Shown here: positions 35,980-47,568 of the stretch, piece after piece | How positions within the stretch are numbered: the first letter of the stretch is position 1 | How the letters are laid out: each line of letters starts with the position of its first letter | NCBI GenBank assembly: GCA_004380135.1 | Contig: QXCR01000094.1 | Coordinates: forward strand, 1-64,000 | From: Stemphylium vesicarium | Taxonomy: Eukaryota > Ascomycota > Dothideomycetes > Pleosporales > Pleosporaceae | Reading direction: 5' to 3' | DNA length: 64,000 nt | Notes under the pieces: model-generated | What the model was told of the DNA's origin: nothing | The model's database searches: none | What the model saw: only the letters and a program-made list of their open reading frames with translations | Position numbers and translations under genes: made by a program

Positions 35980-37058
35980 GATCAGGTTGGACCTGTTCGT
36001 CGCGCTGCTTCGGCTGCGTTTCGTGATTTTGAAGGTACGCGTTTATGACATACGAGTCTTTTCAACCGCATCCTTTACTTCTTTTCGCTTGATCCTGGTG
36101 TTCACGATAGCTACTTTTCCCAATTTCGAGGGTGCGTTCCAGAATGGTCAAAGGCGATCCATTGTGATGAGCTAGAGTGTATGAACTAAAGGTTTGATGG
36201 TGTCGATGTGTTTGAGAACTCTTTGAAATGAATGATTGATGTGTGTAGTATGTGCGAATGACGGGTATAATGAGAACAAAAGGGGAGTTTGGAGGGTGGG
36301 AAGAGTTGGGTTGAACCCGATTGGAATGTCAATGTTGGGACAGAGAAGGGACAAATAAAAGTGCGATGATGTAAACATGAATATATGCCAAGAAGACAAC
36401 CTAATCGAATCATGATATTGAGAAGTATGGAAAAGGTTCTTCATTCACCCGGGAACTCAATCCTATGGTATGTTCACACGGCGAAAGTGAATGTGTGCGA
36501 TTTCGTTCTCGCTGCAGATTAGGTTGTTCTTCACCGAAGACCTCGCAGTGTCTAATGACTTTCACCTTTTAGCTCGAGGTTTCCGTTTAAGTAGGTGGTC
36601 TAAGCTCAGATTAGCTGGATAACGTTGAAAGTGCATTGGGTCACTGAGAACGACCAGGTGACTATGCACTTTCACCCTAATTCTTATGGCCTCCATATAC
36701 TTGTGAGCGCTAGGACATAGGGATGCACCAATCCACTTCTGAAGCGGAGCTTGAGTGGGTCAATTCGCATGCTTGATGCTCGCGACGTCCAAGTCACATC
36801 ATGTTGGCTAGGAATTACGAGCTGCATCTGGGGACCTCGAGTATCCAGGGGCTGCTGTTATATCGAATAACCGACTGCGACGGTTCTCATTGCGTACCCT
36901 GTACATATATATTAGAATTGTAAGACAACTGGAAGCTGGAAGGATTGGAGATACCCTGTACTCGGCTATGCGGTTTAATGATGACGTTCTGGTAACATCA
37001 CCACCACGTCAACCCTGCGTGTCAAGATTCATGCATCAATACGTCAATAAAGATTTGA
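35980..37058. other. 1.1-kb gap without a gene
   Basis: No coding region is supported. It holds the small inverted-repeat array at 36480-36676, described separately, and probably the promoter of the gene at 37059. Confidence 0.5.
36480..36676. repeat. imperfect inverted-repeat array with GGTGAAAGTG motifs
   Basis: Segments 36480-36510 and 36646-36676 are inverted copies, 20 of 31 positions equal, with the motifs GAAAGTG and TCGTTCTC at the same spacing. Two more copies of the TGAAAGT motif lie inside in opposite orientations (near 36560 and 36630), and the right half forms its own hairpin. It could be a decayed foldback element or a binding-site array. I see no clear target duplication. Confidence 0.4.
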
Positions 37059-37571
37059 ATGTCTAGCTTCGAACGATTCGCATCTTCCCAACGATACTCA
37101 CTCATCAAATCAGCCATGTCTTCAAGAATTCTACGAATCTTTTCGCGCTCAGCACCCGTTGCGAGCCGCGCATTCCAACAGCGAAGCCAAGGTATTTACC
37201 CTCAGCCTGTCACTGAGAGATCAATTGCTAGCCTGAAAATCCAAGCTTTTGCACCGATCTCCTCGCGCGCATACGCAAGCAGCGCCGCGCCTGGCCAATC
37301 CTCCAACGTCTCGAACCCACAGGCAAGCAGCCCTGAGAGCCAGAGCATCAACAAGAACGCCTCCATTGGCCAGACGGACAAGAACAACGCCGATCACGCC
37401 TCGGTACAAAACCCTGTCAGCCATCCAGAGCATGACCGCGCGGGAGCAACCGAAGAGACAACCGAGAGTCAGGACCACATGAAGCATGATCCGAATGAGT
37501 CGGATGCGAAGAAGAGGGAGAAGACACTGGGATACGGTCAGAACAAGCCTTTGGACCCGGCGGACAAGTAG
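37059..37571 (+). CDS. small hypothetical protein, probably mitochondrial
   Basis: One exon, 170 residues from ATG 37059, or 151 from the in-frame ATG at 37116 (MSSRILRIFSRSAP). The second start gives a classic mitochondrial presequence: basic, Ser/Ala-rich, no acidic residues, with SRAYASSAAP near a likely cleavage zone. The rest is polar, rich in Asn, Gln, Asp and Glu, and ends GYGQNKPLDPADK. I recognise no domain. It resembles in style the small mitochondrial stress or assembly proteins of filamentous fungi, but I name none. Confidence 0.6.
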   Translation: MSSFERFASSQRYSLIKSAMSSRILRIFSRSAPVASRAFQQRSQGIYPQPVTERSIASLKIQAFAPISSRAYASSAAPGQSSNVSNPQASSPESQSINKNASIGQTDKNNADHASVQNPVSHPEHDRAGATEETTESQDHMKHDPNESDAKKREKTLGYGQNKPLDPADK

Positions 37572-38997
37572 ATGAGGGTTGGATCGAAGCGAAAGAGTAG
37601 CCTGTATGATTATCTAAGGAATGAAACAAGTTTTTAAAGCGAAATATCAAAGGGACAAATGGAAACGAAAGCTTCACGAGTATTGCCGGTTGTTTCGCTG
37701 ATCGGGGGAGTGGATTGAACCTGAGGCTTTGGAGGTAACTAAGTTCTGCGAAGAGCCCCGAACGATCTTTCTCCTGTATAGTGGCAACAACTCGTAGGAA
37801 TTGGTGGGTAATGCTCATGTGCTCAGTCGTATGGGTGCTACCAGAGCCTCGGTCCATTCAAGATACGCAACACTCAATCCGTCTAGGGTGCGAAAGTCTA
37901 ATTCCATTTAGATTCCGCGTTGGGACTGGTAAGCTATGGGTGGACTGCGGATATGGCAGTGGCTTGCGGCGGCTTTGACGAGAGACGCAGGGTCAGTGTG
38001 ACAGCAGTACCGATTTCCGACCCTAACGGCAAACGTTGCCGCGTAGTTTTCGCAGAACATCGTGAGCCGCTACCCGCGAGGTGCAGACTGATGAACGTCG
38101 GCTCGAAGAGGAGGGTACTCATGGGCCCTTCAAGTATTATGTTTGCGTCCTTATAATACTAGAGGCTCTTGGAAGTCTCTGGTCGGGTATATATCATCCT
38201 GATTTGACGCAGGTGTTTGCAGAGCCTGGGAGTATACTCGAGCAGCAGTGCAGGGTGGCAGCCTGGCCATCGGAGAAGAATGCCAGCCTCGGACGCCTGT
38301 TGAGTGACTTTCCGTAAGTAGGTACTTCTGGGTACCAGGAAGCCATCCAGTCTGTTCTAAACCCGCCCTTTTAAAAGCCCTTCATCTCCTCTGCACGGTG
38401 GTTAGTCGCGGGCATGACCGCAATCGCACTAGTTCAGCGCGAAGTTGCCAAGTTTAGCACTCCGAATCGTTCCCTTCTTCACCGCCACATCGTACTGCGC
38501 CGCTCTCAGACGCCACAGCGTCTATCAGCACTCCGAAAAGCGAAAGTCGTTCGGCCCAAATGACGAGGGCGAGGCTTCTGTTTCGAAACCCAGTGTCAAA
38601 CACGGGAACGCAGCGGACGCTAGTGTTTGGCATCTCTGTTCCACCAATGGCACGCGGCGCATGAAGCTTAGCGCCTTGGCATCACCTCCTGTCGTTCATG
38701 CTGCGCTCCGTACGACCCACAATTGCTCTAGACGCTCCGGCAGATAGCCTCGCTTGGGAGAAAAACACCATGGGTTTTGAAACTTGGGTGGAAGTTCGAT
38801 AAGTCTAGGGAGGGATGTCCTGGGCTGTGGCACGGCATGTTTGTTCCAGCCTCAGGCATAAGTAGCATGCAGCGCGCCACCTCTGTGACTTTCTTCTTCA
38901 TCGCGCTTCATTCTTTCATCCAAACTTCACCTACTATCTCTTTTTCTTTTATTACCACTTTGTCAATCGTTTGATCCGTTCGTTACCAAGGCACAGG
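37572..38997. other. 1.4-kb gap without a supportable gene
   Basis: Only short, unrelated frames are present. A C/T-rich leader directly before 38998 fits the promoter and 5' leader of the DUF1996 gene. Confidence 0.5.
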
Positions 38998-39987
38998 ATG
39001 TCTCTTTACACTCTTTTCACCGCGGGTCTGCTCGCTCAATACGCAAGCGCGTACACCCAAGTCAACGTCCCTTCTCCTTTCATGCAGAAGAACATCGACC
39101 CCATCGTTTACCCAGGAGAGTTCGGCAAGTCGCATCTCCACTCCTTCTACGGCTCCGACGCCGTTGTCGCCAGCACCAAGACCAGTGCCGAACTCCAGAA
39201 GGGATGCACAAACGCCGAGAACCCTAACGATCTTTCCGTCTACTGGGTTCCCACCGTCTTGTACACTGCCGATGGCGGCAAGACATACAACCCCGTCCCC
39301 GTTATGCGCTTCAGCGCCTACTACAACCTGGGCGAGACCCCAGCCGAGGTCGCCATCCCACAAGACGTTCAGATGGTCGCTGGTAAAGCAGAGGCCCAGG
39401 ACGAAGCTAGCATGGACCCGAACGCAAAGGCGACATGGTTCTGCGAGGGCGAGGAGAACGCCGGTCTCGACGCCAACGGTTTTCCCAGCAAAACCTGCTC
39501 TACCCATCTCCAACAACTTCTCTACTTCCCCAACTGCGTCAACGAGGAGTCGCTCGAGACGGGCTACAAGAGCCGCGACCACGGAACCGCAAACTGGTGC
39601 CCGCAAGGCATGAAGTCGATGCCTCAGCTCCGCTTCTCCATCCGCTACGACCTCCGCAAGGTCTTGCCTAACGGCTGGTCTGGCACCGCGCCCGTCAAGC
39701 TGGCTTCTGGAAACGCTTACAGCTCCCACGGTGACTTCATCAACGGATGGACTCCCGAGGCTGCCGAGAACATGGTCGCTACTACCAGCGACAAGTACCA
39801 CTTTGCTCCTGTCAACGGTCCCCTCGGTGACTACAAGGCTGGCGCCTCTTGCGAAGCCAAGGATGCTGATCCCAGCCACGGCACTAGCGACTTTGCTGAG
39901 AGCGTTGCTGCTATGGCTAAGCGCAGTGTTAGCGCTTGGGGCTGGGAGACCAGATCCAGGCTCGCTCGTCTCGTCAACAAGGCTTAA
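38998..39987 (+). CDS. secreted DUF1996 protein
   Basis: Single exon, 329 residues from ATG 38998; an upstream in-frame TTG is not used. The signal peptide is about residues 1-18 (LFTAGLLAQYASA). The DUF1996 domain fills the rest: its start VNVPSPFMQKNIDPIVYPG with HLHSFYGSD, then VYWVPTVLY, LLYFPNC and YSSHGDFINGW are family landmarks, with conserved cysteines and histidines. DUF1996 proteins are abundant secreted or wall-associated fungal proteins of unknown activity. The strong codon bias towards C-ending codons suggests high expression. A 349-residue open frame on the other strand is only its shadow. Confidence 0.92.
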   Translation: MSLYTLFTAGLLAQYASAYTQVNVPSPFMQKNIDPIVYPGEFGKSHLHSFYGSDAVVASTKTSAELQKGCTNAENPNDLSVYWVPTVLYTADGGKTYNPVPVMRFSAYYNLGETPAEVAIPQDVQMVAGKAEAQDEASMDPNAKATWFCEGEENAGLDANGFPSKTCSTHLQQLLYFPNCVNEESLETGYKSRDHGTANWCPQGMKSMPQLRFSIRYDLRKVLPNGWSGTAPVKLASGNAYSSHGDFINGWTPEAAENMVATTSDKYHFAPVNGPLGDYKAGASCEAKDADPSHGTSDFAESVAAMAKRSVSAWGWETRSRLARLVNKA

Positions 39988-40562
39988 GTTGGCGTGAATG
40001 CAAGGGAAAGTTTCGATGATCTTCTTGTACATATTGCGATGGACACTTTAGCTTGACTTGGGAGACGTACATACACTGCTAAAAGAGCTGCGGCTTGCAT
40101 ATTATACACAACTTATTCTACACTTGGAGTCAATGATTGAACTGAAGCTCAGGAACGTTGACGTGGTCATGTAATCGACAGGCAGAATACGATGGCTACC
40201 TCTGTGGGAACCAGATCAATCATGCCAGCCAGCTTGGGATCCGCATAGGCGATTCGGTGTTTATCGGATTCCACATTTGTCTTCAAGGCTGTAAGCATCC
40301 GCGTACCCGCTGTGCCTGTGATCGAGGACATGTTCCCATTGATTGGCGAGACATCTCCAGAAACTTCCAACGGGCTTTTCCCGCCATCCGCGCATGACCG
40401 AGGTGTCGTAGGGAACGGGGGAAACCCAAAGGCAGAGCATCCATACGGCGATGAATAAACGTCACAGGCACTAGCAACCCTCTTCGAGCGATATTATGAG
40501 GGTTCAATCTTCAGGGATATATTCATGTCCTCCTAAGCGTGCGCATCATCTCGCAACCCTCT
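39988..40562. other. convergent 3' region
   Basis: Lies between the stops of two convergent genes. Three overlapping minus-strand frames at 40167-40507 stay open for 60-100 codons, but none has an ATG-led, spliced or family-supported model. Possibly a decayed gene piece. Confidence 0.4.
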
Positions 40563-41346
40563 CTAATGCAGGAACTCATTGAAGAAGTTCACCGCACTCC
40601 TCTTCGCCCTCTCCAATCCATCCTTCTGCTTCGGGTCGCTGGGGTCTCCACGGACAGCAAACCCGTGGTTCAAACCAGGGAAGTAAACGTACTCCCACTG
40701 CACACCCGTCTTGGGCAGAATTTCCAACGAAGCCTTCTTCAATTCCTCCGTGTACATCATATCGTTCTCCGGGCTCAAGAGCTGCACGGGTACCTTGACG
40801 TTCTCAATCTCGGACTTCTCGAGCAGGGAGGGGTGTGCAGAGGAAATTGCGTCGACGAGCGAGGGGTCGGCGGCGAGCTTGAAGCAGGCCCAGCCGCCGT
40901 AGCAGAAGCCCATAGCTGCGACCTTCTTGTATTGCGACTTGAGGGTTTGAGCATGCTCTTTGATCTCGGGCCAGCGGGCTTCCTTGTTGTGGCGCCCGAG
41001 GAACTCCATGACGTCGAAGTTCTTCTTCTTTTCCGGGTCGGACATCGCGCCGGGGTCTACTACTTCGCCTGCAAATCTGCGCAATAGTTGTTAGATGAGG
41101 CATGTACACAAGGCGGATTGTGGCTTACAGGTCGGGTACATAGACGGTCGCATTGGCTTCCTTCGCATAGTGATCTGCGAGCAAGCGGACGTTTGGAAGA
41201 GTCCAGCCGAAGATGTCGGTTATGATGAGGATGGCGGCATCCTTGGAGTCGCCGGAAATGTAGGCGTCGACCTTGTTAAGCTTCGTCTCCTTGCCGGTGG
41301 TCTCGCCGTTCCACTTGAAGCCGCTCTTGCAGTTGTCGCAGGACAT
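40563..41346 (-). CDS. dienelactone hydrolase family protein
   Basis: Two minus-strand exons (41346-41129, 41076-40563) encode 243 residues. It is an alpha/beta hydrolase with the dienelactone hydrolase triad: nucleophile Cys131 in GFCYGG, Asp178 in SPENDMM and His210 in GLNHGFAVR. The start MSCDNCKSGFKWNG is typical of fungal and plant members. Bacterial relatives open the lactone ring in chlorocatechol breakdown; fungal members are often generalist carboxyl-ester or lactone hydrolases of unknown substrate. The 52-nt intron (GTAAGC...GCGCAG, with TCTAAC) joins VPDL to FAGEVVDPG, the normal family continuation. It is cytosolic, since no signal is seen. Confidence 0.93.
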
Positions 41347-43383
41347 CTTGAAGGTTGTTCCGGATATTCAAAAGGGAGTAGATATGCTTGATGTCGCAAT
41401 TGAGTGTACTCGGAGAAATTTGGCGGGGCAGACAGCTCTTAAGTCTTGCAGAGCTCAGGTGGGGTAGCAGCCATGCCGTGTGTCTCCATCCACCACGGAA
41501 AAGGAAGATAGCCCTGCATCCGGTCGCACACCCGTGATAAGAGCCAATCATTGGGTTGGGTGGTCCATGGCATCGTCTTGCCTTCCGGTGTCGTCGTGGT
41601 GGGAACAATGACGACGATAACCATCGCCGGAATTAATCCATGCCGAGTTTAAGACCGGATCTCGTTCGCCGAATTCTGCCGTGTTCCAGCCCAGACCGTT
41701 TTAGTGTCAAATCGTTGAACAGTAATCACCAACATCATATTTTTCTCTTTCTTTCACTATTGCGCAAGCGGGTTGTCCAGAGGTACCAGCGGAGAAATGT
41801 TTGCGCAGCGACGTTGTGAGTGGACGAAGTAAATTCTGCAACACTCGTGATCGCTCGCGAGTATCTAGACATGCACGTGGTCAACAGACATAACTATCGC
41901 AAGTCGTCAACTTTTCTGATCTTCAATGAATGAATAGAGAAAAATCCAGTGCTATAAATCTCGGCGTTGACCCATTCGGAAACAGAAAATGGCTGAGTAT
42001 GTAAGAACGCGCAGTACACAAAACCAACTCACTTTCGCCAGTTTGGCTGACTTTACTTCCTGGCCAGGCCATCATGCGCGTCTCGCGATGCCTCGCATAC
42101 ATGATTATGAACGTGTCGCCCATTGGGGAACGCAAGTACGAGTTGTCTTGAGCCCACTGTGCCCTAAATTCTATCCAGAAGTCTTTATGGAACCATGAAA
42201 CTACACATTTTATCGACTTGATATGGATAGACGCTATGAAGTACTTTGCGTCGTGGCTGAGCGTCCATTCCGCGCCGCGAAATCTTCCACCGTCCAGTAA
42301 CGGCCATCTGCGTTTCTTACCAGAAGCGTCTCGTGTTGTCAATCCCGCGGTCGAACCACTTCTGAGATAGTTAATTGACTCGCCTCATTCAGGAAGCGAT
42401 GCCTAAATGCCAAATGGCTGAACCATGCCAATGGGTAGGTTTCCGTAAGTCAGAGGGAGGCCAGCTGTAGTGAAGGTCGCATTTCGTTATACATCTCGAA
42501 CGCATGTTGGCCGGAACATGTTGCCCAGCGGTCCGGTCCAAACCTCGGGTGAATGGGATTCATAATAGATAACAAATGGTACCTCGCTGGTGCTGAATTC
42601 CGAGATATATGCCAGTCGAACTCATGCTGAATATTCAAGAAGAAGTCGTTGGTAGAAGCTGCGTTGCTTGCTGTAATTACAAGTACCCTTTTCTAGTTCG
42701 AAGCGAGAACTAGTAGATGGTTAGTTAGAACTTGACTGCTGTCAACGTCCTGGCAAACCACTTTTGAGGTTTTGGCATTGTACAAGGGGGGCGACAAAAG
42801 CTGCAGTGTCAGCAGTGACCGGGAAGCGTGAGATTATACCTTCGTGAATGCGGTGCGTGAATCTACTGTGGTCGCCATAAAAGTGGTACCTAACGTAGAG
42901 TGGACCGTACCAATGCTGAATGTGTAGAATTAAAAATGTAGTCGTGTCAGCCATATTGGCTTCCGTCTACTCGTACAACTACCAGTTGAAGATACAAAGT
43001 TAAAGACCGCCACAGGAAACTGCTTCACGTAGAGGAATGTGTCAATTATCAATCTAGTGTATTTGAAGATCAGGGAAGTGATGCGTGAGGGGATCACGAT
43101 GGAAGCCATGTGTAAAAAGGAAGGGGCCAGTCGGTGACTCGACGCTGACAATGAACTTGATGGATAAGTAATCGCTCCCGCAGCAACCTCACTTTCACTC
43201 CGTCACCACAGACCGACTGAACGGCAGTAATCAGTATCCTCGATCCACGTTTCATCTTTTGCGATAGTCGTGACGACAGACCCACAATCGTATCACGGGC
43301 GCAGCCTAGTCGCTACATGCGTATACCTCCTAAGCAGGGTAGACTACTCGATCGAGGACCTGCGACAGTCTTTCCAATGGAAG
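41347..43383. other. 2-kb gap, one doubtful minus-strand gene
   Basis: Apart from the weak two-exon candidate at 42450-42954 (separate entry), I see no supportable coding region. A 139-codon minus-strand frame at 41923-42342 has plausible composition but no start or splice context. Confidence 0.4.
42450..42954 (-). CDS. doubtful small two-exon gene or gene remnant
   Basis: Exons 42954-42840 and 42658-42450 would give 107 residues, starting MADTTTFLILHIQHWYGPLY. The 181-nt intron (GTATAA...CGCAG) is long for this genome. The sequence is rich in His, Tyr and Trp and reads like real protein (HPRFGPDRW), but I recognise no family. Beyond the stop the same frame stays open for some 40 codons, so this may be the remnant of a longer gene broken by a stop. 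Confidence 0.2.
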
Positions 43384-45238
43384 CTACAGCTTAGGCAGTC
43401 GCCCCTCTGCATTCGGCTCCCACTTCTGTATTTCTGCGCATTCGCGCCAGCTCGCTGGAAAAAAGTGCGGCCCAAGTATCTTCTTTTGGACTTTTCCCGT
43501 GGCCGTCTTTGGCAGCTCGCCGCTTACAACCCGTAGAAGCGTTGGCAGTTTGTACCCCACTAATCTTTCACGGAGATCCCGCCGTAGCTTATCAATATTC
43601 AATAGTTTCCCAGCACCGCGCTGCTCTCGCCAAAAAAATGTCGTCATCTCCTCTTGTAGCGAGAGAAGCGCGGCGACGCGCTGCCCAAATTCCTCGTCTG
43701 GAACGCCGACAACCATGGCTTCAGCGATGTACGGCAGACTCAGCAGCTCTCTCTCGATTTCCAGAGCTGAGATTTTGTACCCTCCGGATTTGATAATATC
43801 GAGAGATGCTCGGCCTAGGACGAAATAATATCCGCCCTCCCTTCGTGCGATGTCCCCAGTCATGAAGTATCCATCTCCATCGTGCGCATTTGCCGTTCCT
43901 TCGGGATCGTATAGATACTTCATGAACATATGCTGGGTCCAATCAGCACATTGATCAACCAGGACTGCACTGACGTACCGGACTCTTGACAAGTATCTCT
44001 CCCTCATCACCCTCGGACAGTTTCACATCCACACCGCTGATCAGGGGACCGACAGAACCCTCGGGAGTCTTTGCATCGCTAAGACGCGTTTTGAAGATTG
44101 CACCGAATTCGGTCGCTCCGTATCTTTGCATGATTCTTCCATGCATAAGGCTTGTCCAGAAGTCATCCAGCGGCCGAGGCAATGCTGACGTCCCACATAA
44201 GCAAACTCGAAATTGTCGGGCGCCTGCAATGTATTCATCTAGATCATCTTTAGGCAGCCGGCGTAAGTTGCGTTGAAAGTACCGTCTCATTCGCATCCAA
44301 ATCGCCGGGACTGCAGAGAAAACTGTTAGCCGCCTTGATGGTTCATTTGCCCCTTCTTTCCAGCGTTTCCACGTCCAGGCTTCGTCGAATCCTCCGCTGC
44401 GGAATTCGATGCGACTCCCTGATATGACGAATGGAAAGAAGTTTATGCCGACACCAGTGGCGTGGTGTACCGGGAGCACATGAAGCAGAACGTCGTCTTC
44501 AGTCAACTGGTAGTGGTCCGCTACAGCCAACGCACAGTCAAACACGTACGACCTCCGCATTACCGCGCCTTTGGGTTGCCCTGTCGTGCCACTCGTGAAG
44601 ATTACAACTGCGGGCGCATTCTCCTCTAATGCGCGGTCCGAGGATATGACTATGTCATTGACTTGCAGGGTTGGAGATGAGATGGAAGGCCCAATCGACA
44701 CAGCTCGAAAGCGAGCATTGCTCGTGCCAGCAATGCGCTGTTCGAGGGCACGGCATTTGTCGCCATCCGCAGAGCTGCCAAGTACAAGCACTGATCTGGA
44801 CTTCCCAATGAAGTAGATGGCTTCTTCCACGGGCAGCGCTGGCGTCATTGGCACCGCAGCAGCCCCCAGCGCCAGAGTCGACAGCATTGCCACGGTGTAC
44901 TCATACCCGCCGGCTGCTACAATGGCTATATACACTTCCTCCCTCCTTTCGAGAGCTTGGCACGTCGCTTGATCGAGAGCGTGCAGGATGATGTCTCGTA
45001 GAGCCAATACATCGGAGAGCAGTTCAAGGTGGGTCTTTTGCAGCCCTGACCGAGTGTCGTCAATGGCTATGCGTGGGGGTGATCGGCTGGCATAGCGAAG
45101 GAGTCGGCTGAACAGAGGCTACATAAATGTCAGCACCCAGTCGCGACTATTCCAAATGAATGAGGGCATGAGTATTCATACAGTGTTCGGGAGCACATTG
45201 TACCCAGAGTGCCTGGGCACCACAGAGCACCGGTCCAT
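43384..45238 (-). CDS. AMP-binding acyl-CoA synthetase (ACSF3/malonyl-CoA synthetase-like)
   Basis: Three minus-strand exons (45238-45182, 45118-43979, 43932-43384) encode 581 residues. The adenylate-forming motifs are complete: P-loop TSGTTGQPKG (194-203), QRYGATEFG, the TGD of YFMTGDIA, the hinge region LGRASLDIIKSGGYKISALEIE (given here as GRASLDIIKSGGYK) and the C-terminal lysine in GELPKTATGKVQKK. The hinge SGGYK is typical of the ACSF3/malonyl-CoA synthetase branch, which activates malonate or methylmalonate, but other small or medium acids are possible. There is no mitochondrial presequence. The C-terminus PKL is only a weak peroxisomal signal. Introns have GTATGA and GTACGT donors. 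Three CCGAGG-type sites lie 100-220 bp upstream. It is the first member of the proposed acyl-tailoring locus. Confidence 0.9.
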
Positions 45239-47568
45239 GGCTATCTCGCCTTCATTGGCATCCGAATTTCTAGATGCGCACACCGACGTGCAATCTTGTT
45301 GATTGCGACAAAGGTATGCGAAACTTCACCAAGGGGTCACCGAGGTACATGGAGATAGTCAGTCGCACATGGGGTGTCATGAATTTGTCGTAGGGGCAGG
45401 GTGCCACCAGATGGCGGGGAAGAATCCCCGAGGCCACCCCCGCACCCAGTCGCCTCGGGCGCTAGCAGCACGGCAAGGCCGGGCGCCCAGCAGGGCTCGT
45501 AGCGCATGTACAACGTCTTTCCAGCGACTTGAGGTTTGCATCATACAGCAAGGGGCACGGTCTCGTCATACCCTACTGCTTTCTCGCGACACGGGCGGCT
45601 TTACACTCGCCGACATATGCTTCTCTGGCATTCGCACCTCCTATACCATCCTAAAACACCGAAGACACCGAGATTGTCACAAAGAAAATGACCCTTTTCT
45701 TAATGCTTTTCTCTCAACAACGCGAACTATTACCATTTTGGCATGTGGCAGGGCTTCTGCCAAGCCATCTTTCTTGAAATCCCATGTCAACTTCATCCAA
45801 AAAATAACATCGCTTGATTCCTTGGGCGCGAAGGCTGCCATTTCAAATCTTCCATTACACGACCCTCTGGGCCGTCGTTTGCGGAAGAAGGGCTTAGCCA
45901 GGTATCGATGACTGCATATTTCTCAACGATCGCCCCCCGATCCAGGCATAATGCACCTGCTGTCACATTCCGGTCAACAGAAGTCCGCCGGGCAAACTCC
46001 ACACTTTGCTCCCCTGAAAATGTACGCAACCGTTGAACCAGCAGGCCTTTGTCTTGCTTGAATTAGTGGCTTTCCGGTGTGGTTCCGCGTATACGCGTAT
46101 CGTTGTTGGTCGTGTAGCCGCATCAAACCCTAACCCTTCGGTATCACTCCCACTTTCGCCAAGCGAAAGGATCATCGAGCGCATGCAGTTGCGTTGAAGG
46201 TGTCGCGCATATGTTCGGCACATTTGTTGAATGGAGTCCGTCCGATTGCTCAAAGGGATCGAGTGGTTCCTTTTCGCATCGTGCATGAGGCGTTTCGCTT
46301 ACTGCTTGCTGTCGTCGCACGAAGCATGGGTCGCTTATTCTCCTGATGTCAGCCACAATGGCTGATGCAGCATCTACTCGTACCGTCGTCATACTACCTA
46401 AACAAGAATTTCGGTCGACCGTTTGGCACCGATGCCAGTAACGTTTGCTGGCATCACATGCTGGTCTCGACCCACTTAGCGACGGGCCAGCCGCAACGTG
46501 TCTCCGTAGAGACCTTACGGGTCAGATGACGCATCGCTACTCATCTGATGGAGGCTTTGAGATGATACATCACACCGCTATGCAAGACATGCTATTTGGA
46601 GAGCCAATATGGGGTCTATGACACAACGCTGGGTGTGAGGACGTCGCAATTTCTGTCGCGAGTGGCGCGTGAGTGGTGCGCACGCACGAGCGTTTAAACG
46701 CCTAGTCGTAGGGCTCCAGATTTCCGTTACCTGGGGCACTCACCGATTACCAGAGGGCGACCTATTACGATGCATTGAGCTGTCATTCCTGGCATCGATG
46801 ATCAAATTTGGCCTCGTGGCAGCCTGTTTACTTTGTCCACCCTGTCCATAGACGTTGCAGGGCGCCCAAGCCCGCAATTTCAAATGCGCCACGAGGTGCC
46901 GAAAAGATCCTGCCGCGACAGCAAAATGGAGGACGCATGGGTGTCAGCCTGGATGCAAGCGACAGATGAGGCAAAAATGGACAGTCTCTATGGGCCCTGG
47001 TCCTGGTCGCCTGGGATGTGGCCGTCAGCAAGGAACGATACCGATCTTTTTCAAGCCGCCAACCGTTGCCTGAACACCGCCTCGAAGGATGCAGCTCGAA
47101 GGAGCGAAAAGCAAATCCTCGAACGTCCTTTTCCCTTTGCATTCTATTGCTCTCTGTAGGGACCCTCCTTTGAACGCTCGCGCATCGGCTGCACCCCATC
47201 CGCTTCCGCGGGCTTTGATGCCTTGGGCATGGGCAGTCAAGGCGGACGGGGAAAGCGGAACGAGACACGTTTGGCACGGTCAAGGGTGTGGTAGCGAGTC
47301 GTCCATGGGCAGGCCGACGGGGAAGCGGGCGGTTGGCATGGCGTAGGCGCACAGATGTTTCCGCATGCGGCCATAGCCCACTCGGCCCGTGGGAGAGTGG
47401 ACCAATGCCGCCTCCCGTCACACCAGGCGCAGCTCAATGGGACCTTGCGGTGAAGGGGTAAATTGACATCTCGTGCTTCATATGTCGTGTGTTTGCTCAC
47501 CCACTTCTCGGTATGTGTGACTCTTCAGCGCTCTAGTATATATACTAACTTTACGAGACGCCTCAGCC
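45239..47568. other. 2.3-kb divergent gap, no gene
   Basis: Between the starts of the acyl-CoA synthetase (minus) and the BAHD acyltransferase (plus). Open frames at 45303-45911 and 46828-47421 have no family content. The left end carries the CCGAGG-type sites. A TATATATA run at 47537-47544 is only ~25 bp before the acyltransferase start. Confidence 0.45.
45340..45458. promoter_or_regulatory. cluster of three CCGAGG/CCTCGG hexamers
   Basis: CCGAGG at 45340-45345 and 45428-45433 and CCTCGG at 45453-45458, 102-220 bp upstream of the acyl-CoA synthetase start. CCGAGG is the reported core site of the Zn2Cys6 fatty-acid regulators FarA/FarB (Aspergillus nidulans). Three in 120 bp is more than chance would give. 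Binding is an inference. Confidence 0.4.

Noticed and set aside
38983..40032. 349-codon open frame on the minus strand
   Set aside because: It is antisense to the DUF1996 gene, whose signal peptide and family motifs are clear; C-ending codon bias creates the shadow.
40167..40507. Three overlapping minus-strand frames, one resembling protein
   Set aside because: All three frames are open at once and none has a supported start, so coding cannot be decided.
46828..47421. 197-codon minus-strand frame
   Set aside because: Arg/Pro/Ser-rich from GC-rich DNA, with open frames on the other strand as well; no family match.
47537..47544. TATATATA run before the acyltransferase start
   Set aside because: Only ~25 bp upstream of the ATG, too close to act as a usual TATA box.
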